A DNA stretch of 64,000 nucleotides from Monarcha castaneiventris obscurior. Taxonomy: Eukaryota > Chordata > Aves > Passeriformes > Monarchidae. The translations under genes and the position numbers were made by a program. The notes under the pieces were generated by a model that saw only the letters and a list, made by a program, of their open reading frames with translations, searched no databases and was not told the origin of the DNA. The stretch spans positions 682,001-746,000 of the forward strand of contig JAMPIT010000699.1 in assembly GCA_026261815.1 (NCBI GenBank), written 5' to 3'. This document shows positions 22,439 through 34,539 of this stretch, piece after piece (position 1 is the stretch's first letter; every line of letters starts with the position of its first letter).

Positions 22439-22643
22439 CCCATGGCACTGACCAGGAGAGCTTGGTGGACAGGAACATCCCCAGCCAGGAGCAGCTCCGG
22501 CACTTCAGCAGCGATTTGAGCACTTTGATGGGCACGCCCCAAATGGGGAGACCCAGGCCAGGGACTGGGACAGAAAACCGCAATTCCTGGAGAACAGACG
22601 GGCTCAGGTGGACACGTTCTGCCAGCACAACTACGAGATCATG
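22439..22643 (+). pseudogene. MHC class II beta exon 2 (beta-1 domain) remnant, arm A
   Basis: One frame gives LVDRNIPSQEQLRHFSSDL. After a one-base shift near 22528 another frame gives NGETQARDWDRKPQFLENRR, then AQVDTFCQHNYEI. This matches the second half of the class II beta-1 domain, including the conserved ETQAR…WN, LE-RR, VDT-C-HNYE pattern and the cysteine of the beta-1 disulfide. The frameshift and the absence of recognisable beta-2, transmembrane or leader exons nearby make this a pseudogene fragment. A second copy lies in arm B (60838-60906). If intact the product would present peptides on antigen-presenting cells. Confidence 0.75.
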
Positions 22644-23172
22644 GCCCCCTCTGCCCAGCCCATGGACTCACAACACCCAAAAACTCCCGAATATTCCCCT
22701 GAACCAACCTTAAATTCACCCCCAAATCCGGGTAAAATGGTGCTGCTTTAGATACCTTTGTTGAATTTCTTTATTTCTACCCCAGTTTTGGTTGTTTTGA
22801 CAGGATGAAGGAGAAAACTATTTAGGTTGAAAAAGACCTCCAAGATCATCCAGGATTGCTGGATGCCACCAGAAGAAACAATTGGACAGAGCAGGTGAGA
22901 ATGTTTGGGCTGTAAAGTCAACAAATGAGCACTTCCTAAGGATTCTCCGATTTCGGTCAAGAGTCCAGATGGATGTTCCAGCCCCTGCGTTCACCCAGGT
23001 GCCTACAGGGATCCAGGAGGACGTGGAGAGCACCAGACAGGGGTTTTCCCAAACTGGATCACAGGGAATGTGGGTCAGCAGGGCTCTGCCAAACGTATCT
23101 CCTCCATTGAGGAATTAAGTTGGAATAGAGGATGAAGCTCTTCCTGCACTCAGGGCACTCACAGGGCTTCCC
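22644..23172. other. Interval between class II fragment and zinc-finger gene, arm A
   Basis: Non-coding. Holds a CR1-like 3' fragment at about 22826-22862 (gttgaaaaagacctccaagatcatcca) and the 3' flank of the zinc-finger gene. Mirrored at 60338-60837. Confidence 0.6.
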
Positions 23173-25249
<2,077 letters not shown>

Positions 25250-27830
25250 TGCTTTGTACTGGGATAACTGGAACCTTACTGGGGCCACTGGGAGTGACTG
25301 GGAATGACTGAGGGCATGCTGAGGGACACTGGGGTATACTGGGAGTGTCTGTAACCATACTGGGACTGACTGGAACCACATTGGGAACAACCAGGACCAT
25401 GCTGGGGAGAACTGGGGCTACGCTGGGGACAACTGGGAGCGAGTGGCAGTGACTGGGTCCACACTGGGGGCAACTGGGCATGACTGGGACCATGCTGGGA
25501 GGGACTGGGATCATATGGGGAGGGACTGGGACTATACTCGACCGGGTTCAACTGGGATCACACTGGGAGGAACAGGGAGCCACTGGAACCATACTGGGGG
25601 CAACTGGGATTCTACTGGGATCACAGTGGGAGCAGCTGGGCCCATGCTGGGGGAGAGTGGGATCATAGTGGACCACACTTGGAACAACTGGGACTGCACT
25701 GACGGTGACTGGGAGTGGCTCTGAGCAACTGGGATCAGACTGGAAGCAACTCAGGGCAACTGGGAGTGACTGGGAACGTGCTGGGTTACACTGGGAGAGT
25801 CTGAAACCACAGTGGGGGTAAATGGGATCAACTGGAACCACACGGGATGATAATGGGAGCAGCCGTGCCCATGCTGGGGTCATATTCGAATCCCACTGGA
25901 ACTAGCTGGGATCATACTGGGAGTGACTGGAATAGTACTGGCAGTATCTGAGAGTGACTGGGATCATACTGGAACCAGAATGGGAGTGACTGGAAAGGTG
26001 CTGGCTGTGATTGGAACTGTACTGGAAGTGACTGGGAGCAACTGGGCCCACACTGGGAGTGACAGGGAGTCACTCTGGCCATGACTGCGATAGTACTGGG
26101 AGTATCTAGGAGTGACTGGTGTCGTACTGGGGGTGACTGGAACCATGCTGGGGGGGACTGAATGCAACTGGGATCATACTGGAGGTTACTGGGATATTAC
26201 CGACATTGAGAGAGAGAAACTGGGATCACGTTTGGGGACACTGGGATCATACTGGCAGAGACTGGGATCATCCTGGAAGTGACTGGAACCAGACTGGGAG
26301 TGACTATGGGTCCTACTGGATCATCCTGGGAGCCACTGGGATTACAGTGGGTGTGAATGGAACCTGCCTGGGACTTACTGGGAGCGACTGGGCCCACGTT
26401 GGGAGGAAAATGTGGACACATTGGGAGCAGCTGGGATCAGCTGGAAGGTACTGGAACCATGCTGAGGGGACTGAGACCACAACTGGGGCAACTGGGACCA
26501 TACTGGGAGCAGCTGGGACCACACTTTGGGCAACTGACAAACAGGGATCATGCTGGAGGTAACTGGGAGTAACTGGGAAAGACTGGGATCATTCTGAGGT
26601 AACAAGAACCTTACTGGGGACACTGGGAGTGCCTGGGAAGGACTGGGCATGCTGAGGGCAACTGGGATGTACTGGGAGTGTCTGTAACCATACTGGAGTG
26701 ACTGGAACCACTCGGGGAACAGCTGGGCCCATGCTGGGGACAACTGGGACCATGCTGGGGGACACTGGGAGTGACTGGATCTACACTGGGGGACACTGGG
26801 CCTGACTGGGACCATGCTGAGAGGGACTGGGACTATCCTAGGGGCAAATGGCATCATACTGGGAGGAACTGGGAAGAACTGGAACTGTTCTGGAGGCAAC
26901 TGGGTTCATACTGGGATCACAGTGGGAGCAGCTGGGTCCATGCTGGCTGAGACTGGGATCACACTGGGGGCGGTTGGAGTCATACTGGGATTGACTGGGA
27001 GTGGCTGTGAGCAACTGGAAATCATGCTGCAAGCAACTGGGAGGAGGTGGGAGTGACTAGGAGCATGCTGGGGGTGACTGGGATATACTGGGAGAGACAG
27101 GGAGTCATGGGGATCATACTGGAGGCTCCTGGGGCCACGCTGAAATTGACAGGGAGCAACTGGGATCATACTGGGGGCCACTGGCATCATACTGGGAGTG
27201 ACTGGGACCATACTGGGAGTGGCTACAATCCCACTGGGATAATGGTGGGTGTGAATGGACCCTGACTGGGGGTTACTGGGAGGAACTGGGAGCAACTGGG
27301 AATGACAGGGTGCATGCTGGTGTCAACTGGGATGTACTAGGAGTGACTGGGATAATGCTGGGGGCATCTGAACCATGCTGAGGTAACTGGGAGTGCCTGG
27401 GAATGACTACGAGAATGTTCAGCACAACTGGGATATACTGGAAGTGCCTGAGACCATTTGGGTGGGGACTTGTACCACACTGGGAGCAACTGGGAATGTG
27501 CTGGGGGCAACTGGGACCAAGCTGGGGGCAACTGGGGGCAAGTGGGACTGACTGGGACCCTGCTGGGAAAGACTGGGAGCATACTGGGAGTGACTAAGAT
27601 TTTACCAGGGGCAACTGGGAGAACTGGGAACACACTGGACAAAAGCTGGAGGAACTGGGAGCAACTGGGACCGTGCTGGGGGCAAATGGTATCATAACGG
27701 GGAGTGACTGGGAGTGACTGGGCTCATACTGGGAGCAACTGGGATCATGCAGGGAGTGAGGGGAAGTGGCCAGGATCATACTGGGAATGACTGTCCTCAT
27801 ACTGGGAGTGACTGGGCTCATACTGGGAGC
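25250..27830. repeat. ACTGGGA minisatellite block 1, arm A
   Basis: Some 2.6 kb of diverged units built from ACTGGGA plus variable 8-16 bp fillers, typical unit ACTGGGATCATACTGGGAGTG. Long open frames on both strands (MIPVAPS-, TGSTLG-like repeats) are artefacts. Mirrored by 52650-53033 and 56456-58275. Confidence 0.95.
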
Positions 27831-28790
27831 AGCCACTTCCGCGCCCCGGGACCCCCGAGCCCCTTTCCCGGCCATGCCGCCCCTGCAGCCCCCAGACCCC
27901 CCCGCCGGGGTCCCGGCAATCCCAGGGCTCCCCCCTCTCGGGCTCCCCGCTTTGGGCTTCTGGGGCTCTCCTCTCTCTGGGCTCTCCCCAAAACCGGTGT
28001 CCCCCCGCCCCCGCCGGCCCCGCGCGGTCCCCACGGGGCCCCGGCACAGCTCGGAGGGCCCGGCCCGGGAAGCCCAACCCCCACCGCGGGGGGACCCGCA
28101 TCCCCCCGCCACCGCCGGGGCTCTGCCGGCACCGCCACCGGGACCCCCCAAAAACACCTCCCGGGGCCCCCCGGTGTGCCCCCGAGGGGCATCTGCGGCT
28201 CGGCTTTGCAGCCCTGCCAGCTCCAAACATCCCCCCCAAAGAACCCCAAACCCAGGGACCCCCCGGGACATTTGCGGCGAGCTCCCCCTCCCCGGGCACC
28301 TGCGGGATGCGGGGCGATGGCCCCTGGGGGGGCTCCGACTTCAGGGAGCGCTGGAGCCGCGTGGTTCCCCCTCTCCTCCTCTCTTCCAGCTTCCCGCTGC
28401 CGCTCCGCCTCTTCCTCCCCCTCCTCCTCCTCCTCCTCCTCCTGCCCCTCCCCAGTCCCGCCTCCCCCTCCTCCCTCCCTCCTCCTGCTCCTCCCCCGTT
28501 CCCGAAGCCCTCGCAGCCCGCGGGAGCAGCGGGGATGGAGCCGGGACAGGTCGGGATGGGCAGCGCGGGGCTCTCGGCTGCTCCCACCCGCTGGGGGCGG
28601 GGGAACCCGGCCCGGGGAAAAGGAGAGGGAAACTGGGAACATTGGGGGCCGCACATCCAAACTGGGCCTTGCTGGGGACCCTGGCTGGGCACTTGCAGCC
28701 CTTGGGGCTCCTCTCGGGAGCCTGGAGAGCTGGGAGGGGGGAACGCACAGAGGGCTGGGGGATCCCAGGAGTGGCACCACTGCCAGTGGC
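27831..28790. other. GC-rich block with duplicated zinc-finger 5' region, arm A
   Basis: CpG-rich. 28497-28785 repeats 24954-25240, and 27840-28300 resembles the zinc-finger upstream region (24600-24850) in layout. This suggests a second copy of the 5' end of a zinc-finger gene whose finger exons are gone. Contains (CTC)n near 28419-28445. Mirrored at 51630-52645. Confidence 0.5.
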
Positions 28791-29455
28791 TGAGTTATAC
28801 TGGCATCATACTGGGAACATACTGGGAGCAGCCGGGCCCCTGCTGCGGGAGACTGCAATCACACTGTGGGTGACTGGGATCATACTGGGATCATACTGGG
28901 GTCATACTAGGTGTCACTAGCAGCCTGCGGGGAGCAATTGACACCATGTTGGGTGCAAATGGGATATACTGGGAGTGACTGGGATCATTCTGAGGGGGAC
29001 TGGGAGCAGCTGGGAGCCACTGGGATCATGCTAAGAGCAACTGGGAGGAACTGGGAGTGACTGGGTTCATGCTGGGGGTGATTGGAAGCAACTGGCTCTA
29101 TACTGTGATGGACTGGGATAACGGATCATGCTGGAGGCGACTGGGATCATACTGGTGTGGAAAGGGAGCAACTGGGGTCGCACTTCGGGCTACTGGGAGC
29201 AACTGAGAGAAACTGGGATGGTGCTGAGAGCAACTGGGAGTAACTGGGAATGACTGGATGCATGCTGGAGGCAACTGGGATATTCTGGGAATAACTGGGA
29301 TCATACTGGGATAACCAACACCTCACTGGGGCCACTGGGAGTGCCTGGGAATGACTACGGACACGCTGAGGGGAACTGGGATATACTGGGAGTGTCTGTA
29401 ACCATACTGGGGGTGACTGGGAACACACTGGGGGTGACTGGGATTAACTGGGATT
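28791..29455. repeat. ACTGGGA minisatellite block 2, arm A
   Basis: Same unit family as block 1. Mirrored at 50965-51625. Confidence 0.93.
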
Positions 29456-29568
29456 TGCAGAGCCTTCCCTGGGGACAGCTGGAAGTGATCCCCCCGTTCC
29501 CCCCGCCCTCCCTCGGGCACTGCCGCATCTCCCAACCTGCGCCGCCGGGATCTGCCCGGAGCAGCGCC

Positions 29569-31175
29569 ATGGCTCCAGCGCTGGGGCTGGGGGCTCCTGG
29601 GCGCAGCAAGAGGGGAGTGGGACCCCGGCACCAGGACCCCCCTGAATCCCCCATTTCTGGACATCAGGACCCCCCTGCTCCCCTTTTCCCGGCCATCCTG
29701 TGTCTCCCACCCTCCAAACGTCCCGTGTGCCTGACCCTGGGATGCCTTGGAATGCCTTGGACCCCCATTCCTGCCTTTCCCGGCCCCCAGCCCCACCTTT
29801 CTGCAAAACTGGAGACCCCCTGAACTCCCCCTTCCTGGACATCCCGGGGGTCCCCATCCTGTCACCTCCCATTTTTGGGAAACCCTGGATACCCCTTTCC
29901 TGGGCACAGGGACCCCCTGGAACTCTCTTCTACCTCTCCAAGTCCCTGCCCCCCATTTCCTCGGCCCTGAGACCCCCCTGAACCCCCATTCCTGAGAACC
30001 GAGACGCCCTTTTACCCCTTTTCCTGGCACTGAGACCCCCCTGCACCCCCTTATCCAGCACCAACGCAACCTTTACCCGGCCACCCCCCTCTCCCAGCCC
30101 CCAGCCCCCACCCTTTTCCTTGACCCTGGGATCCCTGGGTCCTCTTCCTGCATTTCCCAGCCCCCAGCCCCTCCTTTCTTCACACTGACGACCCCTGGCA
30201 CCCCCTTTCCTGGGCACAGGATTCCCTGGACACCCCATCCCACCTCTCCCAGTCCTTGCACCCCCCTTTCCTTGACGCTGAGCCCCTGAACCTCCTTCCC
30301 AGCTCTCCCAGCTCTTCAAGTCCCCCCTTTCCTTGACCTGTGGACCCCCCTGGATGCCCAAACTCTCACTCTCAGCCCCCCAGCTGCCCCAAATCTCCGT
30401 GTCCGCCCAGTTCTCCACTCCTTGCAGTACCTGGAAGTGGTGCTGTCAGAGCCCGGCCTTGTGGTTCCCTAGTCCTTGATTGTGGGGGACATGGACGGGA
30501 CCCCCTCCAAGCGCTGCGGCAGCGAGCGGGGCCGGATGGAGCCGCAGGCACCGGGGATGGTGGCGGGAGCTGAGCCGGGATATTGGGATAGCCAGACCTG
30601 GATACTGGGATAGCCAGACCTGGGATACTGGGATAGCCAGACCAGGGATATTGGGATAGCCAGTCCTGGGATATTGGGATGGTCAGACCTGGCTCAAGGA
30701 GAGGAGCCGGCACGTGGCCGACAGTGACCTGGCGACGGGGCCGGTACAACCAGACCAGGGGGGGCTGGGGGGACCTGGGGGCTGGGCTGGGATCTGTGGG
30801 AATTTGGGGGGATCTGTGGGGCTGGGATGGGAATCCAGGGAGCTGCAAGGGGCTCTGTTGGGGCTGGGACACGACTCCATGGGTCCGTTCTCATTCCCAG
30901 GTCTCCCCACGGTGCAGGTGGCTTCCAGCTGTGACCTCCTGTCCAACAGAGTGTCCATGGATCCCACCGGTATGGCTACAACAGGTGGGATTTCATCTCC
31001 TTCCAGCTGGGATCCAGGAGCTTTGCAGTGTCCAACGGTGCCACCCGGATCACCCAGAGGTGCTGGGAATCCAAAGGGATCATGGCAGAGCAGATGAAGC
31101 ATTACCTGGGACACACCTGTGTGGAAGAGCTCCCCAAATACATCGGATATGCTCAGGAGGCTCTGGAGCACAAAG
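29569..31175 (+). pseudogene. MHC class I pseudogene, arm A (leader, alpha-1, alpha-2)
   Basis: A leader-like start at 29569 (MAPALGLG) is followed by a C-rich intron with imperfect ~60 bp repeats. Exon 2 starts at 30428 after cttgcag and reads YLEVVLSEPGLVVP, an in-frame TAG, then VGDMDGTPSKR and YWDSQT: alpha-1 of class I. A 23 bp tandem repeat derived from the YWDSQT codons interrupts it. The exon's end (RGRYNQTRG) is in another frame. Exon 3 (30901-31175, 275 bp against the usual 276) reads alpha-2 with the conserved disulfide cysteines (SSCDLL, HTCVEEL) after a one-base shift near 30965, and ends at a GTGGG donor. No alpha-3 or membrane exon is found before 31744. The leader assignment is the least certain part. 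Confidence 0.75.
30572..30695 (+). repeat. 23-bp tandem repeat inside the MHC class I alpha-1 exon
   Basis: Five units of gggata(t/c)tgggatagccagacc(t). The first unit encodes the exon's own YWDSQT. The 23 bp period breaks the frame at each unit. Confidence 0.92.
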
Positions 31176-31743
31176 GTGGGTGTGGGAGGGGGAGGGAAAT
31201 TCCTATGGCAATGTGGGATTCAGGAATGAGGGACTTGGGAATGCAGGAATTGCTGTGGAATTTCCATGGCTGGGTCTCACTCTCATCCCAGTCAGGTGAG
31301 AATTCTGTGGATGGATCTCCCCCCAGCCCATTGCCATGGGAATTCCATGGGGAAATGGCTGGAATTTATGACCAATCAAATGACAGCGGTGAGATGAGAA
31401 GCAATCCCTGCTGGCATTCGCTGGGACATAAATCCCAATCCTTTCCCCAGGCCGGGTCTGTGGTGCCCGCGGCAGCAGCAGGGAAGTGCCCTCTCCCTGC
31501 CCCGAGCCGAGCTCGAGCCTTTCCTTCGGTGTTCTCTGCCCTGCCCGGGGCAGGAGGGCACTGACGGAGCAGCTTTGGTGGCACCGGGCACCGGCCGGGC
31601 TCCAGCCACTGCGGGTGGCTCCGTGGGAATGTCCAACACCGAAGCTTAAAGCGAACAACAGCTCCTGGAGGGGATTCTCCCCCTCTGCCTGTCCTGGGAG
31701 CCCGAGGGCAACGCCCCGGGCACAACAGCCCAAAGTGCTGGAG
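31176..31743. other. Downstream flank of MHC class I pseudogene
   Basis: Non-coding; no alpha-3 exon recognised. 31648-31743 matches arm B at 49660-49750, where it abuts the exon 2 repeat directly. Confidence 0.55.
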
Positions 31744-32116
31744 TGTCGCAGCCGCCGGCCGGAGAGTAAAGAAAGACTCAGAGACAGGAATGCAGTCCAG
31801 TGAACAGATGGAATTATTTAATTAATAAAGAACGGGTTTTTATGTGTTTAGTTCTCTAAGTGTCTACCTAGATGGCACGAGGTTATTGGACCTCTTGCTA
31901 CTAACTACCAGAGTGATTGGTCAGTTAACACATCGTTCATTCTCCTAGTCGAGATCATAACAATTCTAATTATATCTGCAGGTGCAAGATAGCAAACTCG
32001 GTTTACAGAAATGTTATCATGTTTTGCATAGTTCAGCCTGAGAAAGACAGAGCTTTCACGAACTACTGCAGAAAGCTGGAGAAATCAATCCTCTGCTGAG
32101 GCTTCCTCAGCATCCA
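31744..32116 (-). mobile_element. Solo LTR present only in arm A
   Basis: 373 bp with TG...CA ends. On the minus strand it has a TATA-like ACATAAAAACC and a nearby poly(A)-type AATAAA/TTTATTAATT region, and ends CTGCGACA. CTGGAG is repeated at both edges (31738-31743 and 32119-32124). The mirrored position in arm B (about 49658-49663) reads straight across as a single CTGGAG, the empty site. Two extra bases (TA) on the right leave the exact edge open. The 6 bp duplication fits a class II (ERVK-like) element. Confidence 0.82.
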
Positions 32117-32146
32117 TACTGGAGCACAGCGTCCCTGGTCCAGGCC

Positions 32147-32262
32147 ATGTTCCCTGCCTGTCCCTGTCCCTGCCTGTCCCGTGTCCCTGCCTGTCCCGTG
32201 TTCCTGCCTGTCCCCTGTTCCTGCCTGTCCCCTGTCCCCTGTCCCTGCCTGTCCCTGTCCCT
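32147..32262. repeat. CCTGTCCCTG (GGGACAGGCA) minisatellite, arm A
   Basis: About 115 bp of 10-16 bp units of cctgcctgtccc(gtgtc/ctgtt). Expanded to about 280 bp in arm B. Confidence 0.93.
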
Positions 32263-32389
32263 CGGCTCTGTGGGGTTGGGGGTGGCAGCAGGACCTGGGG
32301 CAGCCCTGGGGGAGAACAACCCTGAGCCCCAGCCGGGCCAGTGCCCCCAGTTCCACCCAGGGGGGCCCAGGTCACTCCCAGCATGGACC

Positions 32390-33160
32390 CTGCAGCTCCC
32401 AGTCACCCCCAGTATGATCCCAATCACTTTCAGTTACACTCAGTATGATCCCAGTCACTCCCCGTATGATCCCACTATGATCCCAGCATGGTCCCAGGTG
32501 TTCCCATTCACCCCTAGTATGGTTCCAGCCCCTCCCAGTATGATTCCATTATGAACTCAGTCACCCTCAGTACGATGCCATTTGCCCGCAGCATGGTCCC
32601 AGTTGCTCCCAGTCACCCAGTATGGTTCCAGATACTCCCAGTACGATCCCAGTCACTCCCAGATACTCCCAGTATTATTCCAGGAACTTCCTTGTTGGTT
32701 CCTCTGTTATCCCAGTCACTCCCACTCTCTCCCAGTATATCCCAGTTGCCCCCACTGTGCTTCCACTCCCTCCCAGTATCCCCCAGTAGCTTCCAACATG
32801 ATTCCAATTGCCCACTGCCACTCCCAGTCACCTCCAGCATGATTCCAGTCACTCCCTGTATATCCCCGTTGCCCCAACATGGTCCCAGTTGCCCTCAGCA
32901 TGCCTCTAGTCATTTCCAGTATGATCCCAGTATGACCCCAGTCACCCTCAGTGAGGTCCCAGTTGCTCCCAATAGGACCCCAATTGTCCCAGGCACGGTT
33001 GCATTTCCTCCCAGTGTGATCCCAGTCACTCCCAGTATGATCCCACTCTGATGCCATGATGATGCCAGTTGTCCCCAGCATGGTCCTAATTGCTCCCAGT
33101 TGCTCCCAGTCTGATCCCAGTTGCTCTCAGTTGCCCCGAGCACAGACCCAGTCATTCCAA
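32390..33160. repeat. ACTGGGA minisatellite block 3, arm A, reversed orientation
   Basis: Same unit family as blocks 1 and 2 but with TCCCAGT on the plus strand, so inverted relative to them within the same arm. Mirrored at 48391-49215. Confidence 0.94.
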
Positions 33161-33161
33161 G

Positions 33162-34245
33162 TGTTGGGGTTTAGGAGTTGTCCTGTTTTCTTTTTCTCTT
33201 AAAGAACTTTCCCCATACATGTTGCCAGGGGACAAATTACTGAGTGCTTAAGAGAAACAAAAGACCTGGCCACAGGGGCAGGGTCCAACGGGCCACTCTT
33301 CTTTTCACCTGGGGGTTGGGTACACCCGGGGGCTGCCTGATGCTCTCAGCGTTCACACAGGGAGCTGCCTGCCATTGTGGTGGACGGTTTTCATCAGCAC
33401 TGCAAAGCTTCTGCTTTTTTTCTGGCTGCTTTCTTTCTACTGGAGAAGCCCCGGGATTCCCAAGCCCCCTTTCCCTGCCCCGCTGGGAGCCGGGCCGCGG
33501 CCGCTCTGCCCCCGCCGTTGCTTCCAGCCTTCGCTCCATCGTAGCCGCGCACGCCTTGCTTGCTGACACCTGCCGGGGTCCCTGCTGCAGCTCCGCACTT
33601 TGATCCATCTCGCTGCCACCCGGGATCTGTGCTCGCCCCTGCTGTCCCAGCCTGCTGCTCCCGAGGGTCCGGCCGGGTACCGGGCTTGGCTGCCCAGGGG
33701 TTTGTGAAGCTTTTTCTCCATCCCTTCCCAGGAGCCCAGGCCGCCATTCCCGGTGCTGCCCGAGCTCGCTCCGGAGCGCCCCCTGCAGCCGCGGGGGAAC
33801 CATCGCACCCGCCCTGCTCACCGGGAGCCAGCAGCGCCCCTGCAGGCTGTGAGCGGAACTGCACCCACGGGAAAGGGCCCGGCAGCCGAGAAGGCTGTCA
33901 CTGGTTTGTGGCTCTGTTTGCTGTCACTGCCACAGCTATTGTTGTTTGTTCGCCTTGTTATACACAAATATATATATTAGTAAAGAACTGGTATTCCTAT
34001 CCCTCATATCTTTGCCTGAGAGCCCCTTCATTTCAAAATTATAATAATTTGGAGGGAAGGGGGTGGCATTTTCCATTTCAGGGGAGGCTCCTGCCTTCCT
34101 TGACAGACACCTGTCTTTCAAACCATGACACCTTGCCTTTGAGGAAATTTTTTTTTCCCGAACCTGGTGGGGGGAAGGGTGGTTGTAACCTGGTTTTCCC
34201 TCAGAGAATATATTGCTGGATTTTGGCCAAACCAGCACATATATT
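33162..34245 (+). mobile_element. ERV-2 5' LTR (long, about 1.1 kb)
   Basis: Starts TGTTGGGGTTTAGG and runs to a clean primer-binding site at about 34249. GC-rich middle, AT-rich end. The first ~965 bp are duplicated in arm B (47418-48390, reversed); the last ~120 bp are not. The exact 3' edge (…cagcacatatatttag) is uncertain because a CA terminus directly before the primer site is missing. Confidence 0.7.
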
Positions 34246-34248
34246 TAG

Positions 34249-34266
34249 TGGCGCCCAATGTGCGGC
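34249..34266 (+). other. ERV-2 primer-binding site, tRNA-Lys type
   Basis: TGGCGCCCAATGTGCGGC differs at two positions from the widely used tRNA-Lys(1,2) primer-binding sequence. Confidence 0.75.
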
Positions 34267-34539
34267 TCGAAGGAAAGTGAAAAACCTGTACTAATTACAT
34301 TTTGGTTTGAATTTAATTACTTTGTGTTGGGGTAAAGTAGTCACCATGTTGGTTGAGTTCATAATGTCTCTCTGGCTGGATTTTTTTTTCGGTCCCTAGG
34401 CTTGTTTGAGGTACTAGTGCCTTTCTGGTCCCTAGGCCTGTTTGCCTATCCACAACTTGGTCCAATCTTATCACTGATAAGAAACCTTTACAGAGCAGGG
34501 GCATGAATCCAAATTTCTTTTTTTCTGTGCTCGGTGATA

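Noticed and set aside
25250..33160. Many long open frames on both strands in the minisatellites (PVTPSMIPVAPS-type and TGSTLGATGI-type proteins)
   Set aside because: They are translations of the ACTGGGA repeat in every frame, mirrored in both arms, with no domain or codon signal.
34126..34160. ERV-2 LTR ending at …ccatgaca near 34131
   Set aside because: No primer-binding site follows; a clean tRNA-Lys-type site is at 34249, so the LTR is taken to extend to about 34245.
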